Assembly: GCF_900143625.1 (NCBI RefSeq)
Contig: NZ_FRFF01000008.1
Location: 1 to 42,390 of the forward strand
DNA from: Nocardiopsis sp. JB363
GTDB lineage: Bacteria; Actinomycetota; Actinomycetes; Streptosporangiales; Streptosporangiaceae
DNA length: 42,390 nt
Direction of reading: 5' to 3'
Below the pieces are notes generated by a model. It had not been told where the DNA came from, ran no database searches, and was given only the letters and a program-made list of their open reading frames with translations. Numbering within the stretch: position 1 is the first letter of the stretch; each line of letters starts with the position of its first letter. This document shows, piece after piece, positions 7,814 through 15,403 of the stretch. Both the position numbers and the translations under genes were made by a program.

Positions 7814-10528
7814 TCAGTCGCTTCCCAGCCTCTGAAGCGCCTGCTCCAGGATGTAGGGCAGCAACCCACCGTGACGGTAGTAGAGCTGCTCGCGCGAGGT
7901 GTCCAACCGTGCCCGCACCGTGAACTCCACGACCTCACCGTTGGTCAAGCGCCGCGCGGTGACCTCCAGGACCGCCGGGACCTCCTGGAGGCCTTCCATC
8001 CCGGTGAAGGTGTACTCCTCCTCCCCTGTCAGGCCCAGGCTCTGTGCGCTCTGGCCGTCCTCGAACTGCAACGGCAGCACACCCATACCGACCAGGTTGG
8101 AGCGATGGATGCGCTCGAAGGACTCGGCGATCACGGCCCGCACGCCCAGCAGGGCGGTGACCTTGGCCGCCCAGTCACGAGACGAACCGGTCCCGTACTC
8201 CTTGCCGCCGATCACGATCATGTCCTGGCCCCGCTCCGAGTGGCGGTCGGCGACCACGTGGACGGCGTCAACGACGCGTTCCCCTCCATCGGAACCGAAG
8301 TCCACGGCCCTGCCCCCCGGTAGATCCGGGGTCATGCGGTTCTCCAGCCGAGGGTTGGCGAACCCGCCCAGCCTCATCACCTGCCAGTTGCCGCGCCGCG
8401 AGGCGTAGGTGTTCAGCTCCCGCACCGCCACACCCTTCTCGGTGAGGAAGGTTCCGGCCGCGCTCGTGGAGGGGATGCGCCCAGCAGGGCAGATGTGGTC
8501 GGTGGTCACCGAATCGCCGAGCAATTGCAGGACCCGGGCACCGGCGATGTCGCGATGCCCTGTAGCCCTGGAGGCCGCGGAGCCGGCCACGCGGTCCAGG
8601 AACGGCGGCCGCTGGAGGTAGGTCGATGCGGGGTCCCAGGCGAAAACCGGTCCCTCGGGGGCGGCCAGGCCCTGCCAGTTCTCGTCGCCGTCGAAGAGAG
8701 TGCGGTAGACCTCGGTGTACATGGACGGTTCGATGGAGGTCGAGGAGACCGCTTCCACCTCGGCCTCGGTCGGCCACAGGTCGGACAGCATGACGGGCTC
8801 GCCGTCCCGACCGATGCCGAGCGGTTCCGCCGTCAGGTCGATATCCACTGTGCCCGCCAGGGCGAAGGCCACCACCAGGGGCGGCGAGGCGAGGAAGTTC
8901 AGGGAGACGTCGTTGTTGATGCGGCCGTCGAAGTTGCGGTTCCCAGAGGTCACCGAGGCGACCACCAGGCCCTGATCCCTGACCTCGGACTCCAGTTCCG
9001 GCAGTAGGGCCCCGGAGTTGCCGATGCACGTCATACAGCCGAACCCGACCAACCCGAACCCCAGGCTCTCCAGGTCCCGCATCAGCCCGGCACGTTCCAG
9101 GTAGTCCACCACCACACGGGAACCGGGGGCCAGGCTCGTCTTCACCCAAGGTCGGGGGCGCAGCCCGCGGCGTACCGCGTTGCGTGCCAGGAGACCGGCG
9201 GCCATCATCACCGCCGGGTTGGAGGTGTTGGTACAGGACGTGATGGCGGCGATCGCTACCGCACCGTCCCTCGGCCGGTTGTCGACCTCCGGGATCGAAA
9301 CAGCGACAGAGGAGGGGACTGTGGTCGGCGCGGAGTCGGGAACGGGTTCGCTCGGGGAACGACCCGAATCGGCCAAGGAGCGGTCCAGCGCGCGTGCGGT
9401 GTCTCCCAGGTCCAGTCGGTCCTGCGGGCGCCGGGGTCCAGCCAGGCTGGGCACGATCTCGCCCAGGTCGACCGTGACCGTGCGGTCGAAGCGCGGGCGG
9501 CGGAGCGGATCGTGCCAGAGCCCCTGTTCCTTGGCGTAGGCCTCCACCAGGAGAACCCGCTCCTCGTCTCGCCCTGTGAGCCGAAGGAAGTCGATTGTGC
9601 GCTGGTCGATCGGGAAGATCGCGGCGGTCGACCCGAACTCAGGGCTCATGTTGGCCAGGGTGCAGCGGGTGGCGAGACTGGTTGCGGCCACGCCTGGCCC
9701 GAAGAACTCGACGATGGACCCGACCACGCCCAGGTGGCGCATCCTTTCGGTCACGGTCAGCACCAGGTCGGTGGCGGTCACCCCCGGGCGCAGCTCACCT
9801 ACCAGTTCGACCCCGACCACAGGGGGGATGAGCAGGGAGACGGGCTGACCCAGCATGGCCGCCTCGGCCTCGATGCCGCCCACGCCCCAGGCCAGCACCG
9901 ACAGTCCGTTGACCATGGTGGTGTGGGAGTCGGTCCCGGTCACGGTGTCGGGGAAGGCCAGGCCGTCGCGGACCTCCACCACCCGGGCGAGGTACTCGAC
10001 GTTGATCTGATGCATGATCCCCGCGCCGGGCGGAACGACCTTCAGCTCGCCCAGCGCCTGCTGACCCCATTTGAGAAAGCGGTAGCGCTCACCGTTGCGC
10101 TCGTACTCGCGCCGGACGTTGAGCAGAGGGGCGTCGGGCCGCGCGAAGAAGTCCGTGGACACCGAGTGGTCGACCGTGAGCTCGGCGGGGACCACACCGT
10201 CGATGAGGCCCGGATCCCCTCCCCGCTCGGCCACCGCGTCGCGCATCGCGGCCAGGTCGGTGAGCACGGGCACGCCGTTGGTGTCGTGGAGGAAGACCCG
10301 TGAGGGGTGGAAGGCGATTTCGTGTGTACCGGACCGACCTTCGACGACCGCCTTGATGTCGGCGACCGAGACGAGGTCGCCGTCCTCGTGGCGCAGCAGG
10401 TTCTCCACCATGACCTTGTGCGCGAAGGACAGGTCCTCTGTCCCCGGCACGGCTTCGAGATGGAACAAATCGACGCTGCCGCCAGCGGTCCGCAGCCTAC
10501 GTCGGCTGTGGTGTGAATCGATCGACAT
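7814..10528 (-). CDS. acnA: Aconitate hydratase (AcnA/IRP-type)
   Basis: A 904-residue cytoplasmic [4Fe-4S] enzyme interconverting citrate, cis-aconitate and isocitrate. The cluster cysteines are visible at Cys432 (ITSCTNTSNP), Cys498 and Cys501 (GFGCMTCIGN). Other landmarks are G-T-D-S-H-T-T-M-V-N-G-L near 198-209 and the C-terminal swivel-domain loop Y-G-T-G-S-S-R-D-W-A-A-K. Length fits bacterial AcnA/IRP1-type proteins. The ATG at 10528 is chosen because TAGGAGG lies 7 bases upstream. The gene is divergent from gntR and convergent with the tricarboxylate transporter, with a shared candidate operator, so this copy is probably dedicated to imported tricarboxylates. Whether it is also the housekeeping aconitase cannot be told from the window; a methylcitrate-pathway AcnD is less likely because no prp genes are nearby. 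Confidence 0.92.
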   Translation of the reverse strand: MSIDSHHSRRRLRTAGGSVDLFHLEAVPGTEDLSFAHKVMVENLLRHEDGDLVSVADIKAVVEGRSGTHEIAFHPSRVFLHDTNGVPVLTDLAAMRDAVAERGGDPGLIDGVVPAELTVDHSVSTDFFARPDAPLLNVRREYERNGERYRFLKWGQQALGELKVVPPGAGIMHQINVEYLARVVEVRDGLAFPDTVTGTDSHTTMVNGLSVLAWGVGGIEAEAAMLGQPVSLLIPPVVGVELVGELRPGVTATDLVLTVTERMRHLGVVGSIVEFFGPGVAATSLATRCTLANMSPEFGSTAAIFPIDQRTIDFLRLTGRDEERVLLVEAYAKEQGLWHDPLRRPRFDRTVTVDLGEIVPSLAGPRRPQDRLDLGDTARALDRSLADSGRSPSEPVPDSAPTTVPSSVAVSIPEVDNRPRDGAVAIAAITSCTNTSNPAVMMAAGLLARNAVRRGLRPRPWVKTSLAPGSRVVVDYLERAGLMRDLESLGFGLVGFGCMTCIGNSGALLPELESEVRDQGLVVASVTSGNRNFDGRINNDVSLNFLASPPLVVAFALAGTVDIDLTAEPLGIGRDGEPVMLSDLWPTEAEVEAVSSTSIEPSMYTEVYRTLFDGDENWQGLAAPEGPVFAWDPASTYLQRPPFLDRVAGSAASRATGHRDIAGARVLQLLGDSVTTDHICPAGRIPSTSAAGTFLTEKGVAVRELNTYASRRGNWQVMRLGGFANPRLENRMTPDLPGGRAVDFGSDGGERVVDAVHVVADRHSERGQDMIVIGGKEYGTGSSRDWAAKVTALLGVRAVIAESFERIHRSNLVGMGVLPLQFEDGQSAQSLGLTGEEEYTFTGMEGLQEVPAVLEVTARRLTNGEVVEFTVRARLDTSREQLYYRHGGLLPYILEQALQRLGSD

Positions 10529-10537
10529 CGAACCTCC

Positions 10538-10551
10538 TAGCCTATAGGCTA
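10538..10551. promoter_or_regulatory. Perfect palindrome in the acnA/gntR divergent promoter
   Basis: TAGCCTATAGGCTA is a perfect 14-base palindrome in the 80-base divergent intergenic region, directly upstream of the aconitase ribosome site. It is made of two overlapping AGCCTATA half-sites, the same half-site found with different spacing at 4140-4162 before usp-tctCBA. It is probably the binding site of the GntR-family protein encoded to its right, controlling acnA and gntR together. Confidence 0.65.
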
Positions 10552-10608
10552 CACGATGTAAGTAGGCGCGATCTGCCGCTATCATGTCCCTCAGAGAGGA
10601 CGGAACAC

Positions 10609-11289
10609 GTGGCACCGAAGCAGGTCTTCAGCAAGAGCGAATACGCCTACGAGGAGATGAAGCAGCGCATCCTCTCCGATGAGCTGCGCCCCGGGGCCGC
10701 CGTGAACCAGGAGGGGATCGCGGCGGAGCTGGGCATCTCGACCACCCCGGTGCGCGAGGCGTTCAAACGCCTGGCCAGCGAAGGGCTGATGGTGCTGGCC
10801 ACGCACAAGGACGCCCGGGTCACCGAGCTGACATTCTCCGAGGCACAGAGTCTGTACGAGGTCCGCCTCAACATCGACCCCCTCGCCGCACGGTGGGCCG
10901 CAGAACGGCGCACCGAGGGTGACATCTCGGCCATCCGTACGGCTGTCAGCGCCTTGCACCCGCTGACCGGCACCGCCGAGCTTCCGGCACTCATCGCGCA
11001 CCGCGAGTTCCACCGCGCCGTCTACCGCGCCTCGCACAACGACCCCATGATCGAGATCCTCGACAGCCTGTGGGACAAGGCCGACCGATACCGTCAGTTC
11101 ACACTGAAGTACCGGTCCGACACCGAGGCGGAGATCGAGCGTGTGCGAGAAGAGCACCAGGCGCTCGCCGACGCAGTGATCAACGGCGAGCCGGCAGCGG
11201 CCGAGGCCGTCATGAGAGAGCACATCTCCCGCAGCCTCGGCCGACAGGCGATGGAAAAGCTGCGGTCAACGGAGACCTCGGGCAGCTGA
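10609..11289 (+). CDS. GntR-family transcriptional regulator, FCD type
   Basis: A 226-residue FadR-subfamily regulator. The winged helix covers residues about 10-75, with the signature G-A-A-V-N-Q-E-G-I-A-A-E-L-G-I-S-T-T-P-V-R-E-A. The C-terminal all-helical FCD domain carries the metal/ligand pattern R-L-N-I-D, H-R-E-F-H-R-A-V-Y near residue 125 and a final H in M-R-E-H-I, consistent with a metal site binding a carboxylate effector. The GTG start is supported by AGAGAGGA nine bases upstream; no in-frame ATG fits. It is divergent from aconitase and next to the tct module, so tricarboxylate-responsive repression is likely. Confidence 0.9.
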   Translation: MAPKQVFSKSEYAYEEMKQRILSDELRPGAAVNQEGIAAELGISTTPVREAFKRLASEGLMVLATHKDARVTELTFSEAQSLYEVRLNIDPLAARWAAERRTEGDISAIRTAVSALHPLTGTAELPALIAHREFHRAVYRASHNDPMIEILDSLWDKADRYRQFTLKYRSDTEAEIERVREEHQALADAVINGEPAAAEAVMREHISRSLGRQAMEKLRSTETSGS

Positions 11290-11316
11290 TCAGTGCCGGA
11301 TCGTTCTCGCGGCCGT

Positions 11317-11928
11317 TCAGGAGGCCGGATACTGCTGCGCCTGAAGCAGGCGCGCGAGGTGCGCGGCGTTGCGGGCCGCCGTCGCCGTAGTGGTCGCCAC
11401 GGCTTCCGGAGTGCTGTCGAGGTCGATGTAGTCCTTCGGGTTCATCGCCTCGGAGTTCCAGTAGGTGGACCCTGTGGCGGGGATGGTGAACCCGGTGTCG
11501 CTCAGCGCCTGCACGCAGTCCGCGACGATCTTGTGCGCTCCGTCCTCGTTACCGACGACGGCCACCACGGCGACCTTGCCGTACATCGACGGCCGCCCCT
11601 GGTCGTCGGTCTCGGAGAGTTCGGCGTTGATCCGCTCCAGCACCCGCTGGGCGACACTCGACATGTGGCCCACCCAGGTCGGCGTGGCGAGGATCAGGAT
11701 GTCGGAGTCCACCAGCTTTTGCCGGAGCTCCGGCCATTCATCGCCCTGCCCCATGTCGACCGCCACACCAGGGCTGACCCGATGATCGACGACCCGCACC
11801 GACTCGCCCCGGACTCCGTGGCCGGAGAGTTCGTCGAGCACTTGCCGGGCGAGCAACTCACTGCTGGAAGGGTCCGGAGTGGGCTTGAGACTGCACACCA
11901 GGGCGAAGGCCCGAAGATCGGAAGACAT
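11317..11928 (-). CDS. NAD(P)H-dependent FMN reductase / flavodoxin-fold protein
   Basis: A 203-residue flavodoxin-like protein. After the first strand (AFALVCSL) it has a P-x-x-S-S-S-E-L-L phosphate-binding loop near residues 20-26, a D-I-L-I-L-A-T-P-T-W-V-G-H-M-S segment near 75-89 typical of FMN reductases, and V-V-G-N-E-D-G-A-H near 124-132. It is a clear paralog of the 241-residue protein encoded at 21317 (shared A-D-I-L-V-I-G-x-P-I-W-x-G and T-G-N-E-D-G motifs). It is convergent with gntR and probably monocistronic. It could supply reduced FMN to the luciferase-like monooxygenase at 14184, though the two genes are not co-transcribed. Confidence 0.82.
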   Translation of the reverse strand: MSSDLRAFALVCSLKPTPDPSSSELLARQVLDELSGHGVRGESVRVVDHRVSPGVAVDMGQGDEWPELRQKLVDSDILILATPTWVGHMSSVAQRVLERINAELSETDDQGRPSMYGKVAVVAVVGNEDGAHKIVADCVQALSDTGFTIPATGSTYWNSEAMNPKDYIDLDSTPEAVATTTATAARNAAHLARLLQAQQYPAS

Positions 11929-11981
11929 GGCGGCACCCTACCCACCACCGGTCTTGTTCTTCTGCAAGCTCAGCGCTTCAG

Positions 11982-12101
11982 CGGGTCATCCGTTTCTACC
12001 GACATCACGGTTTCAAGGCCACTGGTGAGCAGCATCCGTGGCAGGGCAAGCTCCCGAACATGCGCATGGCTCGCGCCCCCTTGTCCGACCACAGCACTTG
12101 A
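11982..12101 (+). pseudogene. C-terminal stub of a GNAT acetyltransferase
   Basis: The plus strand from 11982 to the TGA at 12099-12101 reads R-V-I-R-F-Y-R-H-H-G-F-K-A-T-G-E, then HPWQGKLPNMRMARAPL. This is the last 40 residues of a GCN5-related acetyltransferase: the FYxxxGF motif of the final helix and strand, followed by the typical xMAR end. No upstream part of the domain is present; the preceding bases are the promoter side of the FMN reductase. The rest of the gene is therefore missing and this is a truncated relic. Confidence 0.65.
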
Positions 12102-12457
12102 GCCCGTCGCACTTCATCGGCCGACCACCGCCGACACGGGTCCGGGGGAACTGTCCGTATCCATGCGTCGGATCACCCGGATCGACAGGCCCCGGCCTCG
12201 GGTGACCACACCCGCACCCCGCACTGCCCGAGTTCCGTCACGACATGCTCGAACCGATCACACACGAACGCGCCACGGTCGGCAATGAGCAGGCGGAACA
12301 CGAGCACCGACCTGCGCAGGGCCGGGGCACTCGGGGCCTTCGCTGACGTACATGGTGACGCGGGCGGGCGGAGTGTGCGAGGTGTGCTCCGCTCCCCTGG
12401 CACTCTGTCCGCGCGACAGTGGGAATCAGTGGTGTGTCGGGGCTGTTCTCCACCGAC
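12102..12457. other. Non-coding or degenerate gap
   Basis: About 350 bases between the GNAT stub and the CoA-binding protein gene. I see no frame with a ribosome site and a recognisable domain. A short minus-strand stretch near 12180-12310 (FRLLIADRGAFVCDRFEHVV) looks protein-like but has no start and no family I can name. The promoter of the downstream gene must lie near the right end. Confidence 0.5.
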
Positions 12458-12895
12458 ATGACCAAGGCATGGCAGGACCCGAAGACCATCGACCGCTTCC
12501 TCGACGACACCAAGACCTGGGCGATCGTCGGGCTGTCGAACGACACAGGGCGTACCGCCTACCCGATCGCGCAGTTGTTGCAGGCCAAGGGCAAGAGGGT
12601 CGTTCCGATCCACCCCGGGGTCGCCGCTGAGGGCGGGGAGGTCCTCGGGGAGAAGGCCTACGCGACGCTCACCGAGGCGGCCGCCGAGGTCGGGACCATC
12701 GACGTCGTCGATGTCTTCCGCCGCTCAGAGGCTGCTGGGGCGTTCGCCGACCAAGCCGTCGCGATCGGGGCGGGCAGCGTTTGGTTCCCGCTGGGGGTCG
12801 TCGACGAAGAGGCGTTCCGACGTACGACGGATGCCGGTCTGCCGATGGTGATGGACGTCTGCCCCGCGATCGAGTGGGGCAAGCGCGACGCCTGA
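12458..12895 (+). CDS. CoA-binding domain protein (YccU-like)
   Basis: A 145-residue single Rossmann-fold protein of the COG1832 CoA-binding family. The nucleotide loop reads W-A-I-V-G-L-S-N-D-T-G-R-T-A-Y near residues 24-38. It is followed by V-V-P-I-H-P-G near 58-64, V-D-V-F-R-R-S-E near 90-97 and the conserved terminal V-M-D-V-C-P-A-I-E-W. The ATG at 12458 gives the family's usual length; a GTG at 12419 would add 13 unconserved residues. The family resembles the CoA-binding subdomain of acetyl-CoA/succinyl-CoA synthetases, but the stand-alone protein has no proven reaction. The gene appears to be single. Confidence 0.85.
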   Translation: MTKAWQDPKTIDRFLDDTKTWAIVGLSNDTGRTAYPIAQLLQAKGKRVVPIHPGVAAEGGEVLGEKAYATLTEAAAEVGTIDVVDVFRRSEAAGAFADQAVAIGAGSVWFPLGVVDEEAFRRTTDAGLPMVMDVCPAIEWGKRDA

Positions 12896-13137
12896 GCGCC
12901 GTTTCGCAGGCCCGGGCCGCCTGGGCCGGGTGGCCTGTAACTGCCACTCCGCGACCACGGCCGGAACTGCTGGTGGTCGACCAGCGGGAAAGCGCTCTCC
13001 TCCGGCGGCTCGTGTTCTGGGCCTCGGACGGGACTTCGCCGACCATGCAGATGACACCTCATCTGCATCAGCGTTTCGCACGACGCGCCGACAGCACACG
13101 AACCCGAACCCCGGCCCAGGGGTGCCCTCACCATGAA

Positions 13138-13151
13138 GTTGACTCATCATC
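13138..13151. promoter_or_regulatory. GTTGA-type imperfect inverted repeat before the DUF5996 gene
   Basis: GTTGACTCATCATC matches the perfect inverted repeat GTTGATTCATCAAC at 14076-14089 at 12 of 14 positions. It ends four bases before the chosen start codon. The two copies stand in front of two consecutive plus-strand genes, suggesting one repressor for both. A TetR/MarR-size operator is inferred, and the protein that binds it is not known. Confidence 0.5.
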
Positions 13152-13155
13152 TACT

Positions 13156-14031
13156 ATGTGGACCCAGATCGTGGGCAAGATCCGCATGGCCCACGCCCCG
13201 CTGGTCAACCACTGGTGGCAGGTGCCCCTGTACGTCAGCCCGCGCGGGCTGACCACCTCGACCGTCCCCTACCGTTCGGGGGCCTTCGAGATCGAGTTCG
13301 ACTTCGTCGGCCACCGGATCGAGGTCCGCAGCAGTGACGGCGGTACGGACGGTTTCCCACTGCGGCCCATGACCGTCGCCGCGTTCTACTCCCGGCTCCT
13401 GGACCGGCTCGGGATCGAAGCGCCGATCCGGCCGATCCCCAACGAGGTCGACCCGGCGATCCCCTTCGCCGAGGACCACGAGCACGCCTCCTACGACGGC
13501 GAGGCGGTCACCCTGTTCTGGCGTCAGCTCCTACAGGCCAACCGGGTGATCGGTGAATTCCGGTCGCACTTCGTCGGCAAGGTCAGCCCGGTGCACTTCT
13601 TCTGGGGAGGGATGGACCTGGCCTGTACCCGCTTCTCCGGACGGCCGGCCCCCGAGCACCCGGGCGGGGCCCCCAACTGCGGGGACTGGGTCATGGTCGA
13701 GGGCTACTCCCGGGAACTGTCCAGCTGCGGCTTCTGGCCCGGCGGCGGTGAGGAAGGCGCCTTCTACTCCTACGCCTACCCCGCACCCGAGGGCTTCGCC
13801 GAGCAGGCACCCGGCCCCGAGGGCTCTTACCACAGCACCGAGTTCCAGCAGTTCCTGTTCCCCTACGAGGCCGCCCGCACCGCGCCCGACCCCGACCGCG
13901 CCGTGGCCGAGTTCCTGCACAGCACCTACAAAGCCGCCGCGAACCTCGGACGCTGGGACCGTCCCGCGCTGGAGGACGACCCTCTGCGCTGGCACGGAAC
14001 CTCCGCGACTCCGGGGAACGGCGGGGCCTGA
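13156..14031 (+). CDS. DUF5996 family protein, apparently lacking the usual N-terminus
   Basis: A 291-residue protein with the conserved DUF5996 blocks in order: W-T-Q-I-V-G-K-I-R, N-H-W-W-Q-V-P-L-Y-V, G-L-T-T-S, F-E-I-E-F-D-F-V-x-H, P-N-E-V-D-P-A-I-P-F-x-E-D, P-V-H-F-F-W-G and T-R-F-S-G-R-P-A-P. Function is unknown; the protein is soluble. Relatives as I recall them begin about 20 residues earlier with W-P-x-L-P-x-x-x-W-R-D-T, which is missing because upstream in-frame sequence is unrelated. There is no clear ribosome site at the ATG, so the message may be leaderless or the gene 5'-truncated. A GTTGA-type repeat abuts the start. Confidence 0.82.
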   Translation: MWTQIVGKIRMAHAPLVNHWWQVPLYVSPRGLTTSTVPYRSGAFEIEFDFVGHRIEVRSSDGGTDGFPLRPMTVAAFYSRLLDRLGIEAPIRPIPNEVDPAIPFAEDHEHASYDGEAVTLFWRQLLQANRVIGEFRSHFVGKVSPVHFFWGGMDLACTRFSGRPAPEHPGGAPNCGDWVMVEGYSRELSSCGFWPGGGEEGAFYSYAYPAPEGFAEQAPGPEGSYHSTEFQQFLFPYEAARTAPDPDRAVAEFLHSTYKAAANLGRWDRPALEDDPLRWHGTSATPGNGGA

Positions 14032-14075
14032 CCGGGCGGCCACCGACGGATCAATGAGAACTTCCGCAGTATAAA

Positions 14076-14089
14076 GTTGATTCATCAAC
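14076..14089. promoter_or_regulatory. GTTGAT-TC-ATCAAC palindrome before the LLM oxidoreductase
   Basis: Perfect 6-base arms separated by two bases, placed directly after a TATAAA that could be the -10 element, and about 95 bases before the start codon. A repressor bound here would block the promoter. Related sequences occur at 13138-13151 and, more weakly, at 22589-22602 in front of the marR gene. Confidence 0.55.
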
Positions 14090-14183
14090 CGAACGATGAC
14101 GATGCCGAAGCAACACGAGAGACCAGGTCCGGCATCTCGTTCACCACGCCGGTCGACACAGCGACCGCAGGGAGGCAAGTGCG

Positions 14184-15290
14184 ATGCAGTTCGGGATCTT
14201 TACCGTCGGTGACGTGACACAGGACCCCACCACCGGCCGAACGCCGACCGAGCACGAGCGGATCAAGGCGATGGTGGCCATCGCGCAGAAGGCCGAGGAA
14301 ATCGGGCTGGACGTGTTCGCCACCGGCGAGCACCACAACCGGCCGTTCGTGCCCTCGTCCCCGACCACCATGCTCGGCTGGATCGCGGCGCGGACCGAGC
14401 GGATCATCCTGTCCACGTCCACCACCCTGATCACCACCAACGACCCGGTGAAGATCGCGGAGGACTACGCCATGCTCCAGCACCTGGCCGACGGCCGGGT
14501 GGACCTGATGATGGGGCGCGGCAACACCGGCCCGGTCTATCCCTGGTTCGGTAAGGACATCCGCGAGGGCATCCCGCTGGCGCTGGAGAACTACAACCTC
14601 CTGCACCGTCTGTGGCGCGAGGACGTGGTCGACTGGGAAGGGAAGTTCCGCACCCCGCTGCAGGGCTTCACCTCCACGCCGCGACCGCTCGACGACGTGC
14701 CGCCGTTCGTGTGGCACGGCTCCATCCGCAGCCCGGAAATCGCCGAACAGGCCGCCTTCTACGGAGACGGCTTCTTCGCCAACAACATCTTCTGGCCCAA
14801 GCGGCACTTCCAGAAGCTGATCAACCTCTACCGCAGGCGCTACGCCCACTACGGCCACGGCAGCCCCGAGCAGGCCATCGTCGGCGTCGGCGGCCACATC
14901 TTCATGCGGCCCAACTCCCAGGACGCCGTACGGGAGTTCCGCCCCTACTTCGACCGCTCCCCCCAGATGGGCGGTGGACCGTCACTGGAGCAGTACATGG
15001 ACGAGACCCCGCTGACCGTCGGCAGCCCGCAGCAAATCATCGACAAGACCCTCACCTTCCGCGAGAACTTCGGCGACTTCCAGCGCCAGCTGTTCAACGT
15101 CGACGGCATCGGGCTCCCCCTGAAGACCGTGCTGGAGCAACTCGACATCCTCGGCGAGGAGATCCTGCCGGAGCTGAGGAGGGAATTCGCCAGGAACCGG
15201 CCGGCCGACGTGCCCGACGCCCCCACCCATGCCTCGCTGCTCGCCGCTCGCGAGGCCGAGGACGTCTCCGCGGTGGTAACGGAGGGCTGA
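14184..15290 (+). CDS. LLM-class FMN-dependent oxidoreductase (CE1758-like)
   Basis: A 368-residue bacterial-luciferase-like TIM-barrel enzyme that uses reduced FMN and oxygen. Motifs include M-Q-F-G-I-F-T at the first strand, G-L-D-V-F-A-T-G-E-H-H near residues 37-47, and the flavin-site block E-D-Y-A-M-L-Q-H-L-A-D-G-R-V-D-L-M-M-G-R-G-N near 93-113. The C-terminal half continues with G-D-G-F-F-A-N-N-I-F. Length and motifs fit the CE1758-type subgroup, which usually pairs with a small FMN reductase; none is directly adjacent, but FMN reductases are encoded at 11317 and 21317. A ribosome site (GGGAGGCAAG) precedes the ATG. The substrate is unknown. Confidence 0.88.
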   Translation: MQFGIFTVGDVTQDPTTGRTPTEHERIKAMVAIAQKAEEIGLDVFATGEHHNRPFVPSSPTTMLGWIAARTERIILSTSTTLITTNDPVKIAEDYAMLQHLADGRVDLMMGRGNTGPVYPWFGKDIREGIPLALENYNLLHRLWREDVVDWEGKFRTPLQGFTSTPRPLDDVPPFVWHGSIRSPEIAEQAAFYGDGFFANNIFWPKRHFQKLINLYRRRYAHYGHGSPEQAIVGVGGHIFMRPNSQDAVREFRPYFDRSPQMGGGPSLEQYMDETPLTVGSPQQIIDKTLTFRENFGDFQRQLFNVDGIGLPLKTVLEQLDILGEEILPELRREFARNRPADVPDAPTHASLLAAREAEDVSAVVTEG

Positions 15291-15403
15291 GCCGCAATAG
15301 GACAACCGCACGGAGGGGGCCGGGAACCGACCGGTCGTGGCTTCCGCTCGTCGATTCCCCCTCTCCGCTTCCAGGACCGGGCCTCGGATCGAACACCCGC
15401 ACG

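Noticed and set aside
6166..7938. Very long minus-strand open frame (590 codons) opposite tctA
   Set aside because: It is the mirror of a GC-rich gene. Its protein is low-complexity Gly/Gln/Arg/His text without domains, while the plus strand encodes an unmistakable TctA permease.
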